Shown piece by piece: positions 33,401-45,067 of a DNA stretch of 45,067 bases. The notes under the pieces are model-generated. The model was given only the letters and a program-made list of their open reading frames with translations, was not told the origin of the DNA and searched no databases. Source of the stretch: Ophiosphaerella korrae (lineage: Eukaryota > Ascomycota > Dothideomycetes > Pleosporales > Phaeosphaeriaceae); the NCBI GenBank assembly GCA_028456385.1, contig JALNQF010000337.1:1-45067 (forward strand). The letters are read 5' to 3'. Made by a program: the position numbers and the translations under genes. Each line of letters starts with the position of its first letter. Within the stretch, counting starts at the first letter, position 1.

Positions 33401-34022
33401 AAGAAAACTAATATTACTACTAATAGATAGAGAGGCGATAGGACTACTTAACGTAGGACCTACTATAGCAACATCGAGCGCCTTATCTAAGTCTAGCTTA
33501 GCTTCTAGAGCTACTAACTACTTAGCTAATTTCTTATTATTTAAGGCCTTTATCTTACAAAGGTAAGAGAGACAAGCTTAATACTTTACTAGCTTACTTT
33601 ACGTAAGCTCCTAGATCTACTTACGCTTAGCTTTAGCCTCTACAATTTAAGACAGTAATTTCTCTTAAGTTTAGTTAATAGCTCTCTCTATTATTATTAA
33701 GTCTAGACGCAAGAATAAGTATAATAAACGTATACTCTAAAAGAGAAACACTAGACACGTTATAAGAACTACGTATATTTACGCAAATATACGCCTTATA
33801 AGCCTTACTATTATTTATAGAAATAATATAAGGAAGAGATTTAGAGTTTAATTTAGGAGAAGCGCAACGAGAATAAGGAAATATCTTAATACTATTACGT
33901 AACACATAGTTAGTAAAGAGATAGCAATAATATATAGAAAAGATAACTATAGAGAGTAATAAGGAACTGTAAATTAAAGAAGAAAGTAGATTAATAACCT
34001 TAGCTCTAGGATAGATAAACAA
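33344..34022 (-). pseudogene. Element E antisense accessory frame
   Basis: A 115-codon open stretch (34022-33675) begins with M-F-I-Y-P-R-A-K-V and contains Y-K-A-Y-x8-Y, the counterpart of the Cys motif. Upstream it stays open through the polypurine tract toward the LTR. The Lys/Leu/Glu-rich second part follows in another phase from about 33690 to the stop at 33344-33346. Pol is on the opposite strand and ends here. Confidence 0.5.
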
Positions 34023-34046
34023 GGACCCGCTTAAAAGAGGAGATAG

Positions 34047-34477
34047 TATTATAATAGTAACAAGAGAACTATAGATAGAACTAATTAGCCTAATAATAGA
34101 AGGATTAGGCTATTATAACAAAGAGGACCTAGGGCTAGATTAGGAGACTACACACAATTAGGACACGTAAAGTAATCTATAATCTGTAGATTCTTAGCAA
34201 TAATAGACTATAGATTAGAGTAATCCGCGATCTATTATTCTTGGTAGTAATAGATTAATAGATTACTACGAGTATATAGTTAATAGCAACGTGCATTATT
34301 AGGATAGTATTAGTAATTTAATCCTTTAACTATAGAACGCTAATACAAGACAGTTATAAAACATCTTCTATTATTTATAGTTATTATAGATTACTATATA
34401 AGCTTTTGTTATTAACTTACAATCTACTAATAACTCTTAGGTACTAGGAAGTCGACCCTAGTAACTAACCTATTACA
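34047..34477 (+). repeat. 3' LTR of element E
   Basis: 431 bp, same length as the 5' copy. Differences are mainly C/T and G/A. A TATAA target duplication follows. Confidence 0.9.
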
Positions 34478-34482
34478 TATAA

Positions 34483-35165
34483 CGTACTTAAGCTAAGTAT
34501 CTAGAAGCTTATTAACTTAGAAGCTAATAATAGTCTTAATATATACGCTAACAAACTAATTTAACTTAAACTAAAGAACCTAGTATCTATAGAATAGGTA
34601 GTAGCCTATAAGCTTATAATAGATAAGTACTAAGCTAAAAAAGATACCTAGGTATTGTAAATAGTATACCTTAGAGCGCTAAGTACCTAGGTAAACGCTA
34701 TAGTTAATCTAAGCTATCTAGTAATAGCTAAGATAACTCTACTTATAAATAATAAAGCTATATTATAAGAGTATATCTAAATACTAAAGAACTTACTAGC
34801 CTTATCTAATACTAGCGCTAGTAATCTTATCTAAGCTTAATACTAAGCCTATCTATAGAAAGCTTACTAAGAATACTAATTACTAGAGCTCTAGTATAAT
34901 AAGTAGCTATACTTATATTAGTATATAATTATATATAATATTTTAGAAGTAATAGGTAAGCTTATAGTATAAGATTTCTAAAAGGTATTAACACTAAAGC
35001 TAGCTCTAGATTAAGCTTAGATAATAAGCTAATTAGTAATCTAGAGATTAGTCTTTAGCTTAAAAGTACTTACGCTAGAGTAAATTAGTAAAATATACTT
35101 AGCTCTATTATAAGAGGATAAGCTCTAAACTACTAATTAAAGAGCTAGCGTATATATAATATTTA
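34483..35165 (+). pseudogene. Decayed protein-coding frame of unknown family
   Basis: From about 34485 to 35150 the plus strand keeps one frame of over 200 codons interrupted only by TAA/TAG. It is Leu/Lys/Gln-rich and probably helical (I-Q-K-L-I-N-L-E-A-N-N; A-K-I-T-L-L-I-N-N-K-A near 34725). It could be gag or ORF1 of the older element into which E was inserted. No domain is recognised. Confidence 0.4.
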
Positions 35166-35339
35166 TATAATAGGGTTACCTATTATTAACTATAAGTAAC
35201 TACTAAGAAGAGTATAGTAAATTAAAAGTTAATAATAAAAGTATATATTATAATCTATAATAAATAATAAATAATAGAATAATTCTAATAATATTAATAA
35301 ATTATTACTTATATTTAATAATTAAATTACTAATACTAC
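35166..35339 (-). repeat. Partial LTR of type A/C, cut by repeat R
   Basis: It shares GGTTACCTATTATTAACTAT and the following ~150 bp with the LTRs of element C. It breaks off at TAATACTAC, where repeat R begins. Confidence 0.75.
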
Positions 35340-35576
35340 TATAAAAGAGTTATCTCTTATATCTCTTATTTTTACACTAATATTAGTAAGTTTATAACTT
35401 ACTAATATTATAAACTTACTAATATTTAACTACCTTTCTACTTTTAGGTAGCGCTTAGTAAGCTACTAGGTATATATACCTAGTACTTACTTAGATAGCT
35501 TTATCTACTATTTACTCTTTTTAGTTAATTATTAAAACTACCTTATTAAGTTATCTTACGTAAAGTCTACCTTATA
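35340..35576 (-). repeat. Interspersed repeat R, copy 2 (inverted)
   Basis: Reverse complement of 21277-21573, but 237 bp, chiefly because it has fewer 17-bp TTAGTAAGTT units. It is flanked on both sides by ACTAC (35335-35339 and 35577-35581), a 5-bp target duplication. The ends read TATAAAAGAG and CTACCTTATA. Confidence 0.8.
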
Positions 35577-35587
35577 ACTACTTTAAA

Positions 35588-36054
35588 TATAACTAGGTTA
35601 CCTATTATTAACTATAAGTAACCTCTATAAGAGTATTAGTAGATTAGAAAGTAATAACAAAAACTTATATAGTAATCTATAATAGGCTTATAAATAATAG
35701 AAAAATTCTTGTAATATTAATATATTGTCGCTTGTAGTTAATAAACAAATTACTAATATAATCCTAATAATATATATTACTATTAACTATATACTTATTC
35801 TAATCTATTTATATAAAATTATAGATTACTCTTAATCTATTTATATAATATTATAGATTACTTTAAATTAATTTATATATAATTATAGATTACTCTTAAT
35901 CTATTATACGTTATTATAGATTAGTTTAATCTATTATACGTAATTATAAGTAGTTTCCTAATTAAAGTTATTACCCTACTTGTTATATACTTTATTAGTA
36001 TCTAAATTAGGACTAATTAGTTCTATCTTAATTTCTTCTATTACGCCTATAATA
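35588..36054 (-). repeat. 3' LTR of element C (left end)
   Basis: About 467 bp, from TATAACTAGG to CCTATAATA on the plus strand. It carries the ~29-bp subrepeats (TTATAGATTACTYTTAATCTA) of LTR type A. Confidence 0.85.
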
Positions 36055-36736
36055 CTATTCTCTTCTTTAGATAGGCTTTTATATCTCTTTACTAAAGCTA
36101 AAGTTATTAATCTAGTTTCTTTATTAATATTAAGTTCTTTATTTCCTATCTCTATACCTATTAAATCTACCCTTAATTGTCTTTAATTAGTAGACTACGT
36201 GTTACGTTATAGTATTAAAATATTTCCTTATTCTTATTATAAGTTTTCTAACTCTCTATTACTTTATTATTTCTTAAAATATAGTAAGGCTTATAAGGCG
36301 TATATTTATACTAATACTTATTTATCTTATAATCTTTTTAGTATCTCTTTAGTAGAGTATAAGTTTATTAAGCTTACTTATATATTAGTACTTAAGTATA
36401 ATAGAGAAAGCTATTAACTATACTTAAGATAAACTATTATTATAGATTATAAAAGCTAAAAAGGAGTATAACTATATTCTAAGTATATAAGTAGAGAACT
36501 ATACTTATTTAGTTTATCTTTATAAGATAAAGGCTTTAAATAATAAGAAGTCTATTGTATATACTATTTTCTTAGAGTCTAAGTTAGATTTTAAGTCTAT
36601 AATAAAGGCTACTTAGGTTTCTATTATATTAGGCGCATCTAGCGCCTCTCTACTTATTACTAATAACGTAGGTCTTCTCTATTTACTACTAGGCGTTCTA
36701 AAGGATTTTAATTTTAGAACTCTTTTAGTTTCTTAG
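35980..36736 (+). pseudogene. Element C antisense accessory frame
   Basis: Two open stretches, 35980-36186 and 36199-36417, read A-K-V-I-N-L-V-S-L and then Y-K-A-Y-x8-Y. A frame change at about 36410 leads to the Lys/Leu-rich segment that ends at 36736. The first stretch begins inside the LTR without a convincing start codon. Confidence 0.5.
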
Positions 36737-39700
36737 AGTAGTTAAGATTATCTTCTAGTTCCTATATATCTTTCTATAGTTATCCTTTTTTATTTATATC
36801 TATCTATTTTACTAGGTAGAAGTTTCTCCTATTATAAAACTAGTACTATAGGATTTTCTTAACTTCTTATTCTTTTTATTCTCTATACGTATCTACTTTA
36901 TATACTAGTAGTTCTACTTCTTATAGTACTTTTTCTAGTAGTAATACGTAGAATAGTAGGTATATCTTTATTTTACTTAGTAGTTTTAATTTAAATATAA
37001 CTAGTATAACTTTCTTCTCTACTTTATATAGTTTTATTTTAACGTAATCTAGTTTTAGACTTAATTATTTACTTTTAATATTTCTTTATAGTAACTATAC
37101 TTTTTCTCTCTCTTTAAACTAGAGTCTTTTTATATATTTTCTATTATAGTATTTTACTATTTAATCTTATAAAAACTCTATATCTTATTTAAGTTAATTA
37201 TATATATCCTTAAGTCTATTAGTAAAATTTTCTCTTCTTAGAGACTAAGATACTTTAATTCTTAGTATTCTATATATATTAGAGTTAAATCTATAGTTTA
37301 TAAAAAAAAGTAATACTTTTATTACTATATTCTTTACGCTATTGTATACTAACTATACTATAGGTAGTAACTATACCTAGTTATTTTAGTTATAGTTAAA
37401 GTAGTATCTTAGGTATTATTCTACTATCTAGTTTATACGTTCTAATTATCTATCTATCTATAGGTAGTATACTATTAATATTATATAATTAACTCCTAAT
37501 TATACTATTATTATTCTCTATAGTTTTAATATAAATCTTATATCTTTATCTATAATAATTTTATCTAGAAGTCTATATTAACTAATTATAGTTCCTAGGA
37601 CTTAGTATATAGTAACTTCTATCCTACTTTTTTCTTTATATAGTTTAAAATATAAATATTTTATAAGCTTATCTACTATTATTAGGATTCTATTAAACTT
37701 AACTCCTAATATTAAGTCCTTTAATTTAGGTAACTTTATAATAAAGTCTATTATAATAGTTCTCTAAAGTTATTCTAGTACTTTAACTAGTTATAGGATT
37801 CTATATAGTATATATCTACTATATTTATTTCTATAGTATTCTATATAGTCTTGTAGTACTTCTATTACTAGTTATCTTACTTTTAGAATATAGTAATCTA
37901 ATAATAATCTATCTAATATTTTATTAATACCTTAGTATCTATATACTAGTAGTTTGTAAAATTATTATATAAACTCTCTTTATATTTTTCTTTAGATATA
38001 TATTCTTCTATATACTTTTATAAGTCCTTCTTAGATCTTAAACTTTTTTATTTCTTTAGGGGCTTCTTCTAATTCTTTCTAAATCTATTTATCTAGCTTA
38101 CTACTCTTTCTTTTAAGTATTATAGCTATTTTAGGTATATTTAGGACTAAGTATCTATCTTTATTCTTAATTAGAACTATACTAGTAGCTTTTACTTCTT
38201 TTTATAAATCTAGTGTTCTACTTAAAGTATCTATAAATTAGTTATCTTTACTTTTTATATATATAATTTTAAAGTTAAATATTAATAAGTATTCTTACTA
38301 TTTTATATATTATTATAACAAGTCCTTATTTATTATAAATCTTATAAGATTCTTGTAATCTATATAGACTTTTATTTAATACTTTATTCCTTGTAGGTAT
38401 ACTTTCTATTATTTAAATACTTTATAGATTACTAGTATTTCCTTATTATAGATTAGGTAGTTAAGCTCTACTAGTTTTATTTTCTTAGAGAAGTATTTAA
38501 CTAAGTATTCTTATTTTATAACCTAGTCTTCTTATCTTAGTACTATTTTATAGACTAAATTTAATGTATCTATTTTTACTATTACTAGTAGTTCTAGATT
38601 ATATATTCTAATAACTAGGTTTTCTATAAACTTTTATTTAATCTAGTTAAATACTTTATTGTACTCCTAGGTTTACTTAAATAGCTAATCTTTTTTTATA
38701 AGTTTTATTAATAGTTTTATTATTTTAGACTATCTTATTATTAGCTTTCTATAAAAGTTTACTAATCTATAAAACTATTGTACTTCTTGTAAGTTCTTTA
38801 GTATTAGCTATTCTTAGATTACTTTAATCTTGTTAGAGTTAATCTATATTTTTCTTAGTTTAATAATAAATCTAAGGAAATCTATTTCCTTTATATAGAA
38901 CTTGTACTTCCTTATCTTAAAGAATAGTTTATTTTCTACTAGCTTTTCTTGTACTTTATACATATATTATATATATTCTTTCTCTAATTCTAAGAATATA
39001 AGGATATTGTCTAGGTATACAAATATAAATACGTCTAAGTACTCTCTTAGGACTATATTAATTATTTCCTAAAATACTACTAGTATATTTATTAGTCTAA
39101 AGAGTATAACTATATACTTAAATAGTTTATACTATATTCTAAACACTATTTTCTATTTATTACCTTTCTTAATTCTAATCTAGTTATAGGTGTTTTAGAT
39201 GTCTAGTTTTATAAAGATTTAAGCTTTTCTTAGCCTATCTTATATTTTAACTATATGTAGTAAGGAGTATTAATTCTTGTCTATAATTGCGTTTGTTTTT
39301 CTAAAGTCTACGTAGAGTTATTTATTATTTATCTTTTTTTTATCTATAAATATAAGTCTATATACTACTAAGGATTAGGAGTTTCTTATATATCCTTTTT
39401 TTATTACGTTTTTAATAAATATTTACTTAATCTTTAATTCTTCTTTAGTTTTCTTATAAACTAGGCTCTATCCTATATTCTTTCCTTCTTCTAGGTTTAT
39501 TACTAGGTCCTATAGTTAGTATTCTAGAAGGTAGTTATTTAGCTTAATAAGTTGTTTTTCCTATTTTTTATATTCTTCTAGGAATTCTCCTTTATATATA
39601 CTTATGTTAGCTCTTAATATTTTTTTCTTAGGATAACTAATTTTCTCTATTCTCTAATTAATCTTTAGGTTAGTTATCTATAACTATAGTATACCTAATA

Positions 39701-41030
39701 TTATATCTTGTTTGTTATTAATTGTTATTATATCTATAACTATATTCTTAATTTTTAGTCCTTCTAGTATTAGTATAGAGGGTACTGTTTTAAACCTAAT
39801 AGGTTCCTAGAATAGATTTCCTTTAATTATACTTAGTTATTAAGGGTATCTCTTTATTAAGTAGTTTATTCCTTAGTTTTCTACAAACTTCTTTTATATA
39901 AAGTTTCTTGTAGCTCTACTATTAATTATTAATTATACTTTCTTTCTTTAGTGTATACTTATTTTTATAATATATAGGCCTCCTTTACCTTATAGTTTTT
40001 CTTACTTAGGTCTTTCTTTAAATTATCTATCCTTTTAGGGCTATTACCTTATTTTATATTTATAATTTTCGTGTTTTAGATATTTATTATAACTATATTT
40101 ATACTATAGTTTTCTTTAAATATTTTCTTTTAATAGTTTTAGTTGTAGTCTAATTGCTATAAATTCTTTATTAGGTATTCTAATTATTTCTTAACCTTAG
40201 ATATCTTTCTTTGTAATTGTATTTACGTAATTATATCCTTTTCTTCTTACTAGCTATATATAGTTGCGTGCTTTTATTTCTCTATATATATAGTAGTTTT
40301 CGTTTAGGTATAATATCTATAATATCTCTATATATACTAGATGTTCTAGATCTATTCTCTTGTTATTCTCTTTCTAGTATTTATCTTTTCTAGGTCTTAT
40401 TATTATTAGGATATAGTATACAATTAGTATACGTAGTATATAGGCTTTGTTAATCTATTACGTTTTTCTTATAAAGAATTACTATTCTCTTTATATAAGT
40501 TGTCTTCCTATTATAACTATATATTATTCTATCTATTATTAGAATATTATAAACTTTATTACTTTAGGATTACGTTCTTTTTAGTCTTTGTACGCTTCCT
40601 CTATACTTATAACTAGTAAGTATTTCTAAATAAACTTATAGTCTTTATTTTATTTCTCTATATCTATTATAATATAGTTATTATAGCTATATACCTTTAA
40701 CTAGGCGTATTTAGTACTTCTTATATTGTTTTAGCTTCTATCTCCTTGTTATTCTTTAGAAGAGACTATAGTAGTCTCTTTATCTAGTACTAGTCTTTTA
40801 GCCTAGATTAATAAGGTCTAAGGTTTCTCTCCTTCTAAGTCTTCTATTAGTAGGTCTATTATATAAGCTATTTCTTCTAGCTATACTTTTATTCTATTTT
40901 CTTTTATTACTACTACTCTATTCTTTTATAAGAACTATCTTACTTTTTACTTACTAGAAAGGTACGTATAGTAGTTATCTTTAGAATAAAAGGTCTAATA
41001 GAGTATTATATATTATATTTTTTAGCTCCT
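36700..41030 (-). pseudogene. Element C pol, decayed (protease, RT, RNase H, integrase)
   Basis: The protease motif is N-S-R-A-T at 39923-39909 and the RT box Y-L-D-N at 39017-39006, again 906 nt apart. RT lies at about 39430-38840, RNase H at about 38600-38220 and integrase at about 38000-37200. Internal stops are TAA/TAG. Confidence 0.85.
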
Positions 41031-42190
41031 AGCTACTTTCTTTTAAGGTTTAGCCTATACTTTTAGTGCTTCTTTCTTATTTTTAGTTATTTTTAACTAA
41101 GTTTCTTTTTTTAGGTTTTTACTTCTATAGTCTTTTATAAAGTATTCTAGTTTTCTATATTTATAATATACTATATCTTTCTTTTATTTAGAATAGTAAT
41201 CTTTTTATAGTAGCCTTTCTTACTATAGCTAAAGTATATAAAGTCTTTATTCTTTTTTTTCTTTTTATCCTTATTAGCGTTAAGGATTATAGGGTCTCTA
41301 GCGTCTTAGTTTCTAGGTTGTCCTCTATATTTATTCTTCTTCTATTCTTAAAGATTATTATTAATCTATATTACCTATTATTTTAGAGCTTCTAGTATTC
41401 TTAGTTTCTCTATATAGATTATTTTATATTGTATTTTTAAGTTTAGTCTTTATTTAAATTATAATATTAAGGATACCTTATTCTATTCTATATTTTATAA
41501 TAATTACTTAAACTAGGATATATATTTAGAAATACTTTTATATTATATAAGCCTTTTAAGCTTTTCTTTAGCTTGTTAGGTAATATCTATATCCCTAAAT
41601 ACTACTTTTATTTATTTAGTAAAGTATTTATAACTTCTAAAAATAGCTCTTGTTTTATCCTTCTATATTCCTAGAGCGTATATTATATAGTCTATCTAGT
41701 AGGACTTAAACTATCTTATTATATCTTCTTTAAGGTATATTCTAATATATATTACTTTCTTATCTTTTCTATTAAAGTATAGTACCTATATATTAATCTA
41801 GAGCTATACTACTACTATAAAAGGTCTTAGCTTTTCCCTTATTCTATTAAACTTCTTAAGTACTAGTATTTTTATTAGCTTTTTTATTATACTTATTTCT
41901 AGTCTCTAGGTAATTTATTCTATTTAGTTCTATCTCTCTATAATAGCCTTAATTTGTACTTTATTTTACTTTGCGTAGTCTTAGAGTTCTTTATTCTATA
42001 TTTCTAGGGTATTAATTACTATCTTTATATCTTCTTTTTTAGAGATTAAGTTATTTAAGTAGTCTTTAATTACCTTCTATACTATATTATCTAATTTATA
42101 ACTACTTAGAGGTACTTTAACTATTTTTTTAGTTAAACTTTTTACTATCGTGTTAGCTAGACTATACGCTACTTATACTTTACTTCTTCT
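41031..42190 (-). pseudogene. Element C gag, decayed
   Basis: Capsid/nucleocapsid frame on the minus strand directly after the 5' LTR. The zinc-knuckle region lies at about 41250-41130 with Cys and His lost. It is homologous to the gag of A, B and E. Confidence 0.7.
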
Positions 42191-42209
42191 AATAACTAAA
42201 TTAGTAAAG

Positions 42210-42670
42210 TATAACTAGGTTACCTATTATTAACTATAAGTAACCTCTATAAAAGTATTAGTAGATTAGAAAGTAATAATAAAAGCTTATATAGTAATCT
42301 ATAATAGGCTTGTAAATAATAGAATAATTCTTGCGATATTAATATATTGTTGCTTGTAGTTAATAATTAAATTACTAATACTATCTTAATAATATATATT
42401 ACTATTAACTATATACTTATTCTAATCTATTTATATAATATTATAGATTACCTTTAATCTATTTATATATAATTATAGATTACCTTTAATCTATTATATA
42501 TTATTATAGATTACTTTAATCTATTATACGTAATTATAGATTACTATTACGTATTCTAATTATAAGTAGTTTCCTAATTAAAGTTATTACCTTATTCGTT
42601 TTATACTTTATTAGTATCTAAATTAGGACTAATTAGTTCTATCTCGATATCTTCTATTACGCCTATTATT
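42210..42670 (-). repeat. 5' LTR of element C (right end)
   Basis: About 461 bp, from TATAACTAGG to CCTATTATT. It is similar to the left LTR with small indels. The right border is uncertain by a few bases. Confidence 0.8.
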
Positions 42671-42674
42671 ACGG

Positions 42675-43081
42675 GTCTACTAGGGTCGACTTCCTAATAA
42701 CCTTCTAGGGTATTAGTAGATTAAGGAGTAATAACTATAAATAATACTTAATTTGTGTATACAATATCAAGTATTAGCGTTCTAGGTTAGAGATTAGATT
42801 GCTAATACTATCCTAATAATATACATTACTACTAACTATATACCTAGGTCTTCTTAGCTAGCTTTATACTTCGTGTTTACTAAGATTACAAATTATAAAG
42901 TTATTACGTACTTAGTATTATACCTTGTAATTACTAAGATTGCAAATTATAAATTTATTACGTATCTCTATTATAGTTAGCTTTCTAGTTAAGTTTGTTA
43001 CCCTATAGATTATACGTACTATTATTATCTAGAGTAGAGCTAATTAGCTTAAGTTAGTCTTCCCTTATTACAGCTGTAACA
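42675..43081 (-). repeat. 3' LTR of element D (B type, outer ~35 bp missing)
   Basis: It matches 12311-12753 from TACTAGGGTCGACTTCC onward, including the two ~54-bp subrepeats, and ends TTACAGCTGTAACA. The first bases found in B are absent, at the border with element C. This suggests that C landed at, or deleted, the edge of D. Confidence 0.8.
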
Positions 43082-43757
43082 CTATTCCCCTCTTTAGGTA
43101 AGTTTTTGTTTTCCTACCCTAGGCCTAGAGTTATTAGTCTAGTTTCCTTGTTTATTTCTAATTCCTTATTATTCTCTATATCTTCTTGTTCTAACTATAA
43201 TAAACTCTTTCTTGTTACTTGTATTACTTATAATAGGGTTAAAATATTTCTATACGCTTAGTATACTTAATTAAAGCTTACTTATCTTATATCCTTAAAG
43301 GATAATAAACACTATAGTAAGTATATTCTTACTAATATTTAATATAAGTATACTTCTTTAGGCGTTTCTCTTATAGAGTATAAGTATTTAATTTCTACGT
43401 AGTCTCTTCTTACTAAATTATATAGGGTAAGCTATTAACTAAGCTTAAGAGATACTATTATTATAGCTTATAGAGACTAAGGCTAAGTATAAGCTAACTC
43501 TTTATAAGCTAGTAGATCTTTATTCTTATATTAAGCGTCTTTATAAGATAAAGGCTTATAATAACGCTAAATTATCTAAATAGTCTTGTACCTTAGAGGC
43601 TAAAATAGACCTTAAGGACGTAGTAGAGGCTACTCTAGCTCCTATTATATTAGGCGTTCTTACTATCTCTCTATTTATTATTAGTAGTACTAATTTTCTT
43701 AGTTTACTAAAAGGCGCTCTAGAAGGTTTTAATTTTAGAACTCCTCTAGTTTCTTAA
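43018..43757 (+). pseudogene. Element D antisense accessory frame
   Basis: Homologous to 12688-13429. It has Y-S-K-Y-x8-Y near 43310-43350, a frame change near 43440, and then a Lys/Leu/Ala/Glu-rich segment ending at TAA 43755-43757. The start is set by homology only. Confidence 0.5.
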
Positions 43758-44972
43758 AGTAGTTAAGGTTATTTTCTAGTTCTTATATATCTTCTTATAG
43801 TTACCCTTTCTTGTTTATACCTATCTATTTTACTAAGTAATAGTTTCTTTTATTATAGAATTAGTGTACTAGAATTTCTTTAACTTCTTATTCTTCTTAT
43901 TCTCTATACGTGTCTACTTTATATACTAGTAGTTCTACGTTTTATAGTACTATTTTAAGTAGTACTACGTAGAAGGTTAAGTATATCCTTATTTTGCTTA
44001 GTAGCTTTAGTTTAAATATAACTAGTATAACTTCTTTCTTAATTTTATATAGTCTTATTTTAACGTAGTCTAATTTTAAACTAAGTTGTTTACTCTTTAC
44101 ATTTTTTATTACTAACTATACTTTTTCTCCTTCTCTAAATTAAAGTCCTTCTTTGTACTTTTTGTTATAGTATCTTACTATTTAATTATATAGGAATTCT
44201 ACGTCCTATCTTAATTAATTATATATATCTTTTAGTCTATTAGAAAGGTTTTCTCTTTTTAGGGACTAAGATACTTTAGTTCTTAGTATTCTATAAGTAT
44301 TATGGTTAAATCTATAGTTTATAAAGAAAGGTAATACTCTATTACTATATTATTTACGCTATTGTATACTAACTATACTATAGGTAATAACTATACCTAG
44401 TTGTTCTAGTTGTAGTTAAGGTAGTATCTTAAGTACTATTCTACTATCTAATTTATTCGTTCTAATTATCTATCTATTTATAGGTAATATACTATAGATA
44501 TTACGTATTATATTCCTAATTGTGCTATTATTGTTCTCTATAGTTTTAATATAAATCTTATATCTTTATCTATAATAATTTTATCTAGTAGTATATATTA
44601 ACTAATTATAGTTCCTAGAACCTAGTATATAGTAACTTCTTTCCTACTCTTCTTTTTATATAGTCTAAAGTATAAGTACTTTATAAGCTTATCTACTATT
44701 ATTAGAATTCTATTATACTTAACTCCTAATATTAGGTCTTTTAACTTTAGTAGTTTCGTGATAAAATCTATTATAATAACTCCCTATAGTTATTCTAGTA
44801 CTTCTACTACTTATAGTATTTTATATAGTACGTGCCTATTATACTTATTTTTATAACTTTCTATATAGTCTTGTAGTACTTCTATTACTAGTTATTTTAC
44901 TTTTAGGATATAATATTCTTGTAGTAGTCTATCTAATATTTTGTTAATACCTTAGTATCTATATACTAGTAG
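43740..44972 (-). pseudogene. Element D pol, C-terminal integrase part only
   Basis: It corresponds to the integrase core and C-terminus of element A pol (about 10440-11700). It is broken by TAA/TAG and cut at 44973 by repeat R, within the integrase N-terminal zinc-finger region. Confidence 0.75.
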
Positions 44973-45067
44973 TATAAGGTAGACTTTACGCAAGATAACT
45001 TAATAAAGTAGTTTTAATAATTAACTAAAAAGAGTAAATAGTAGATAAAGCTATCTAAGTAAGTACT
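44973..45067 (+). repeat. Interspersed repeat R, copy 3 (cut by window end)
   Basis: Begins TATAAGGTAGACTTTACG and matches the first ~95 bp of copy 1 at 21277 with few differences. Confidence 0.85.

Larger units (their letters stand above)
27448..34477 (+). mobile_element. Ty3/gypsy element E, complete
   Basis: This is a 7,030-bp LTR retrotransposon with two LTRs of exactly 431 bp. It has a perfect 5-bp target duplication (TATAA at 27443-27447 and 34478-34482). A polypurine tract (AAAAGAGGAGATAG, 34033-34046) precedes the 3' LTR. Domains and order are as in element A. All coding parts are broken by TAA/TAG. Confidence 0.9.
35588..42670 (-). mobile_element. Ty3/gypsy element C
   Basis: About 7.08 kb on the minus strand, with LTRs of the A type at both ends. 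A polypurine tract (reverse complement of 36055-36070) lies next to the 3' LTR. Domain order is as in A. It is one of the more heavily mutated copies, with very little CpA or TpG left. No matching target duplication is found (TTAAA left, ACGGG right), so one end may be rearranged. Confidence 0.85.
42675..45067 (-). mobile_element. Ty3/gypsy element D, 3' part only, interrupted by repeat R
   Basis: The 3' LTR, polypurine tract, antisense frame and integrase part are seen. At 44973 repeat R begins and the window ends inside it. The remaining RT, gag and 5' LTR would lie beyond the window. The LTR is of the B type. Confidence 0.8.

Noticed and set aside
33384..33566. 60-codon plus-strand frame after pol of element E
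   Set aside because: It lies opposite the conserved antisense frame and is not shared as an open frame by the other copies.

Overview
The window looks like a piece of a filamentous ascomycete (Pezizomycotina) genome. It is mostly AT-rich DNA made of old transposons, with one small GC-balanced island. The AT-rich parts are saturated with TpA and nearly empty of CpA and TpG, while CpG and CpT remain. This is the pattern of repeat-induced point mutation (RIP). Nearly every stop in the transposon reading frames is TAA or TAG, at places where relatives have Gln or Trp.

Layout. 1-4123 is a decayed Ty3/gypsy chromovirus (gag, RT, RNase H, integrase, chromodomain; + strand), cut by the window start. 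4124-5726 and 19816-21276 are decayed sequence without a recognised family, split by element A. Element A (5727-19815, +) is a gypsy element, and element B (12311-19337, -) is nested near its 3' end with a perfect 5-bp target duplication. 21277-21573 is a ~297-bp interspersed repeat. 21985-23774 is a Fot1/pogo DNA transposon with ~90-bp terminal inverted repeats and a dead DD35D transposase. 23776-23847 is a 12-bp tandem repeat. 24074-24220 is an isolated WD40 repeat. 24428-26385 (-) is the only apparently intact gene, a Zn2Cys6 transcription factor. 26771-26890 is a truncated, inverted end of the same Fot1-like transposon. 26935-27234 is a 150-bp tandem repeat. 27448-34477 is gypsy element E (+), with 431-bp LTRs and a perfect 5-bp target duplication. 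35588-42670 is gypsy element C (-). 42675 onward is gypsy element D (-), interrupted at 44973 by another copy of the ~297-bp repeat.

A, B, C, D and E are one gypsy family with several LTR variants. In the four copies where both motifs are visible (A, B, C, E), the protease motif and the RT Y-L-D-D/N box are exactly 906 nt apart, so decay was by substitution. All five carry, between pol and the 3' LTR, a reading frame on the opposite strand with a conserved (C/Y)-x2-(C/Y)-x8-(C/Y) motif followed by a charged, helix-like segment. This looks like an accessory antisense gene of the family.

The transcription factor gene needs two introns around a 3-nt micro-exon to rebuild its Zn2Cys6 motif. The open frame starting at 25984 lacks the first two zinc-binding cysteines because its first 26 codons are intron sequence. 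I see no tRNA, rRNA, CRISPR array or bacterial feature.
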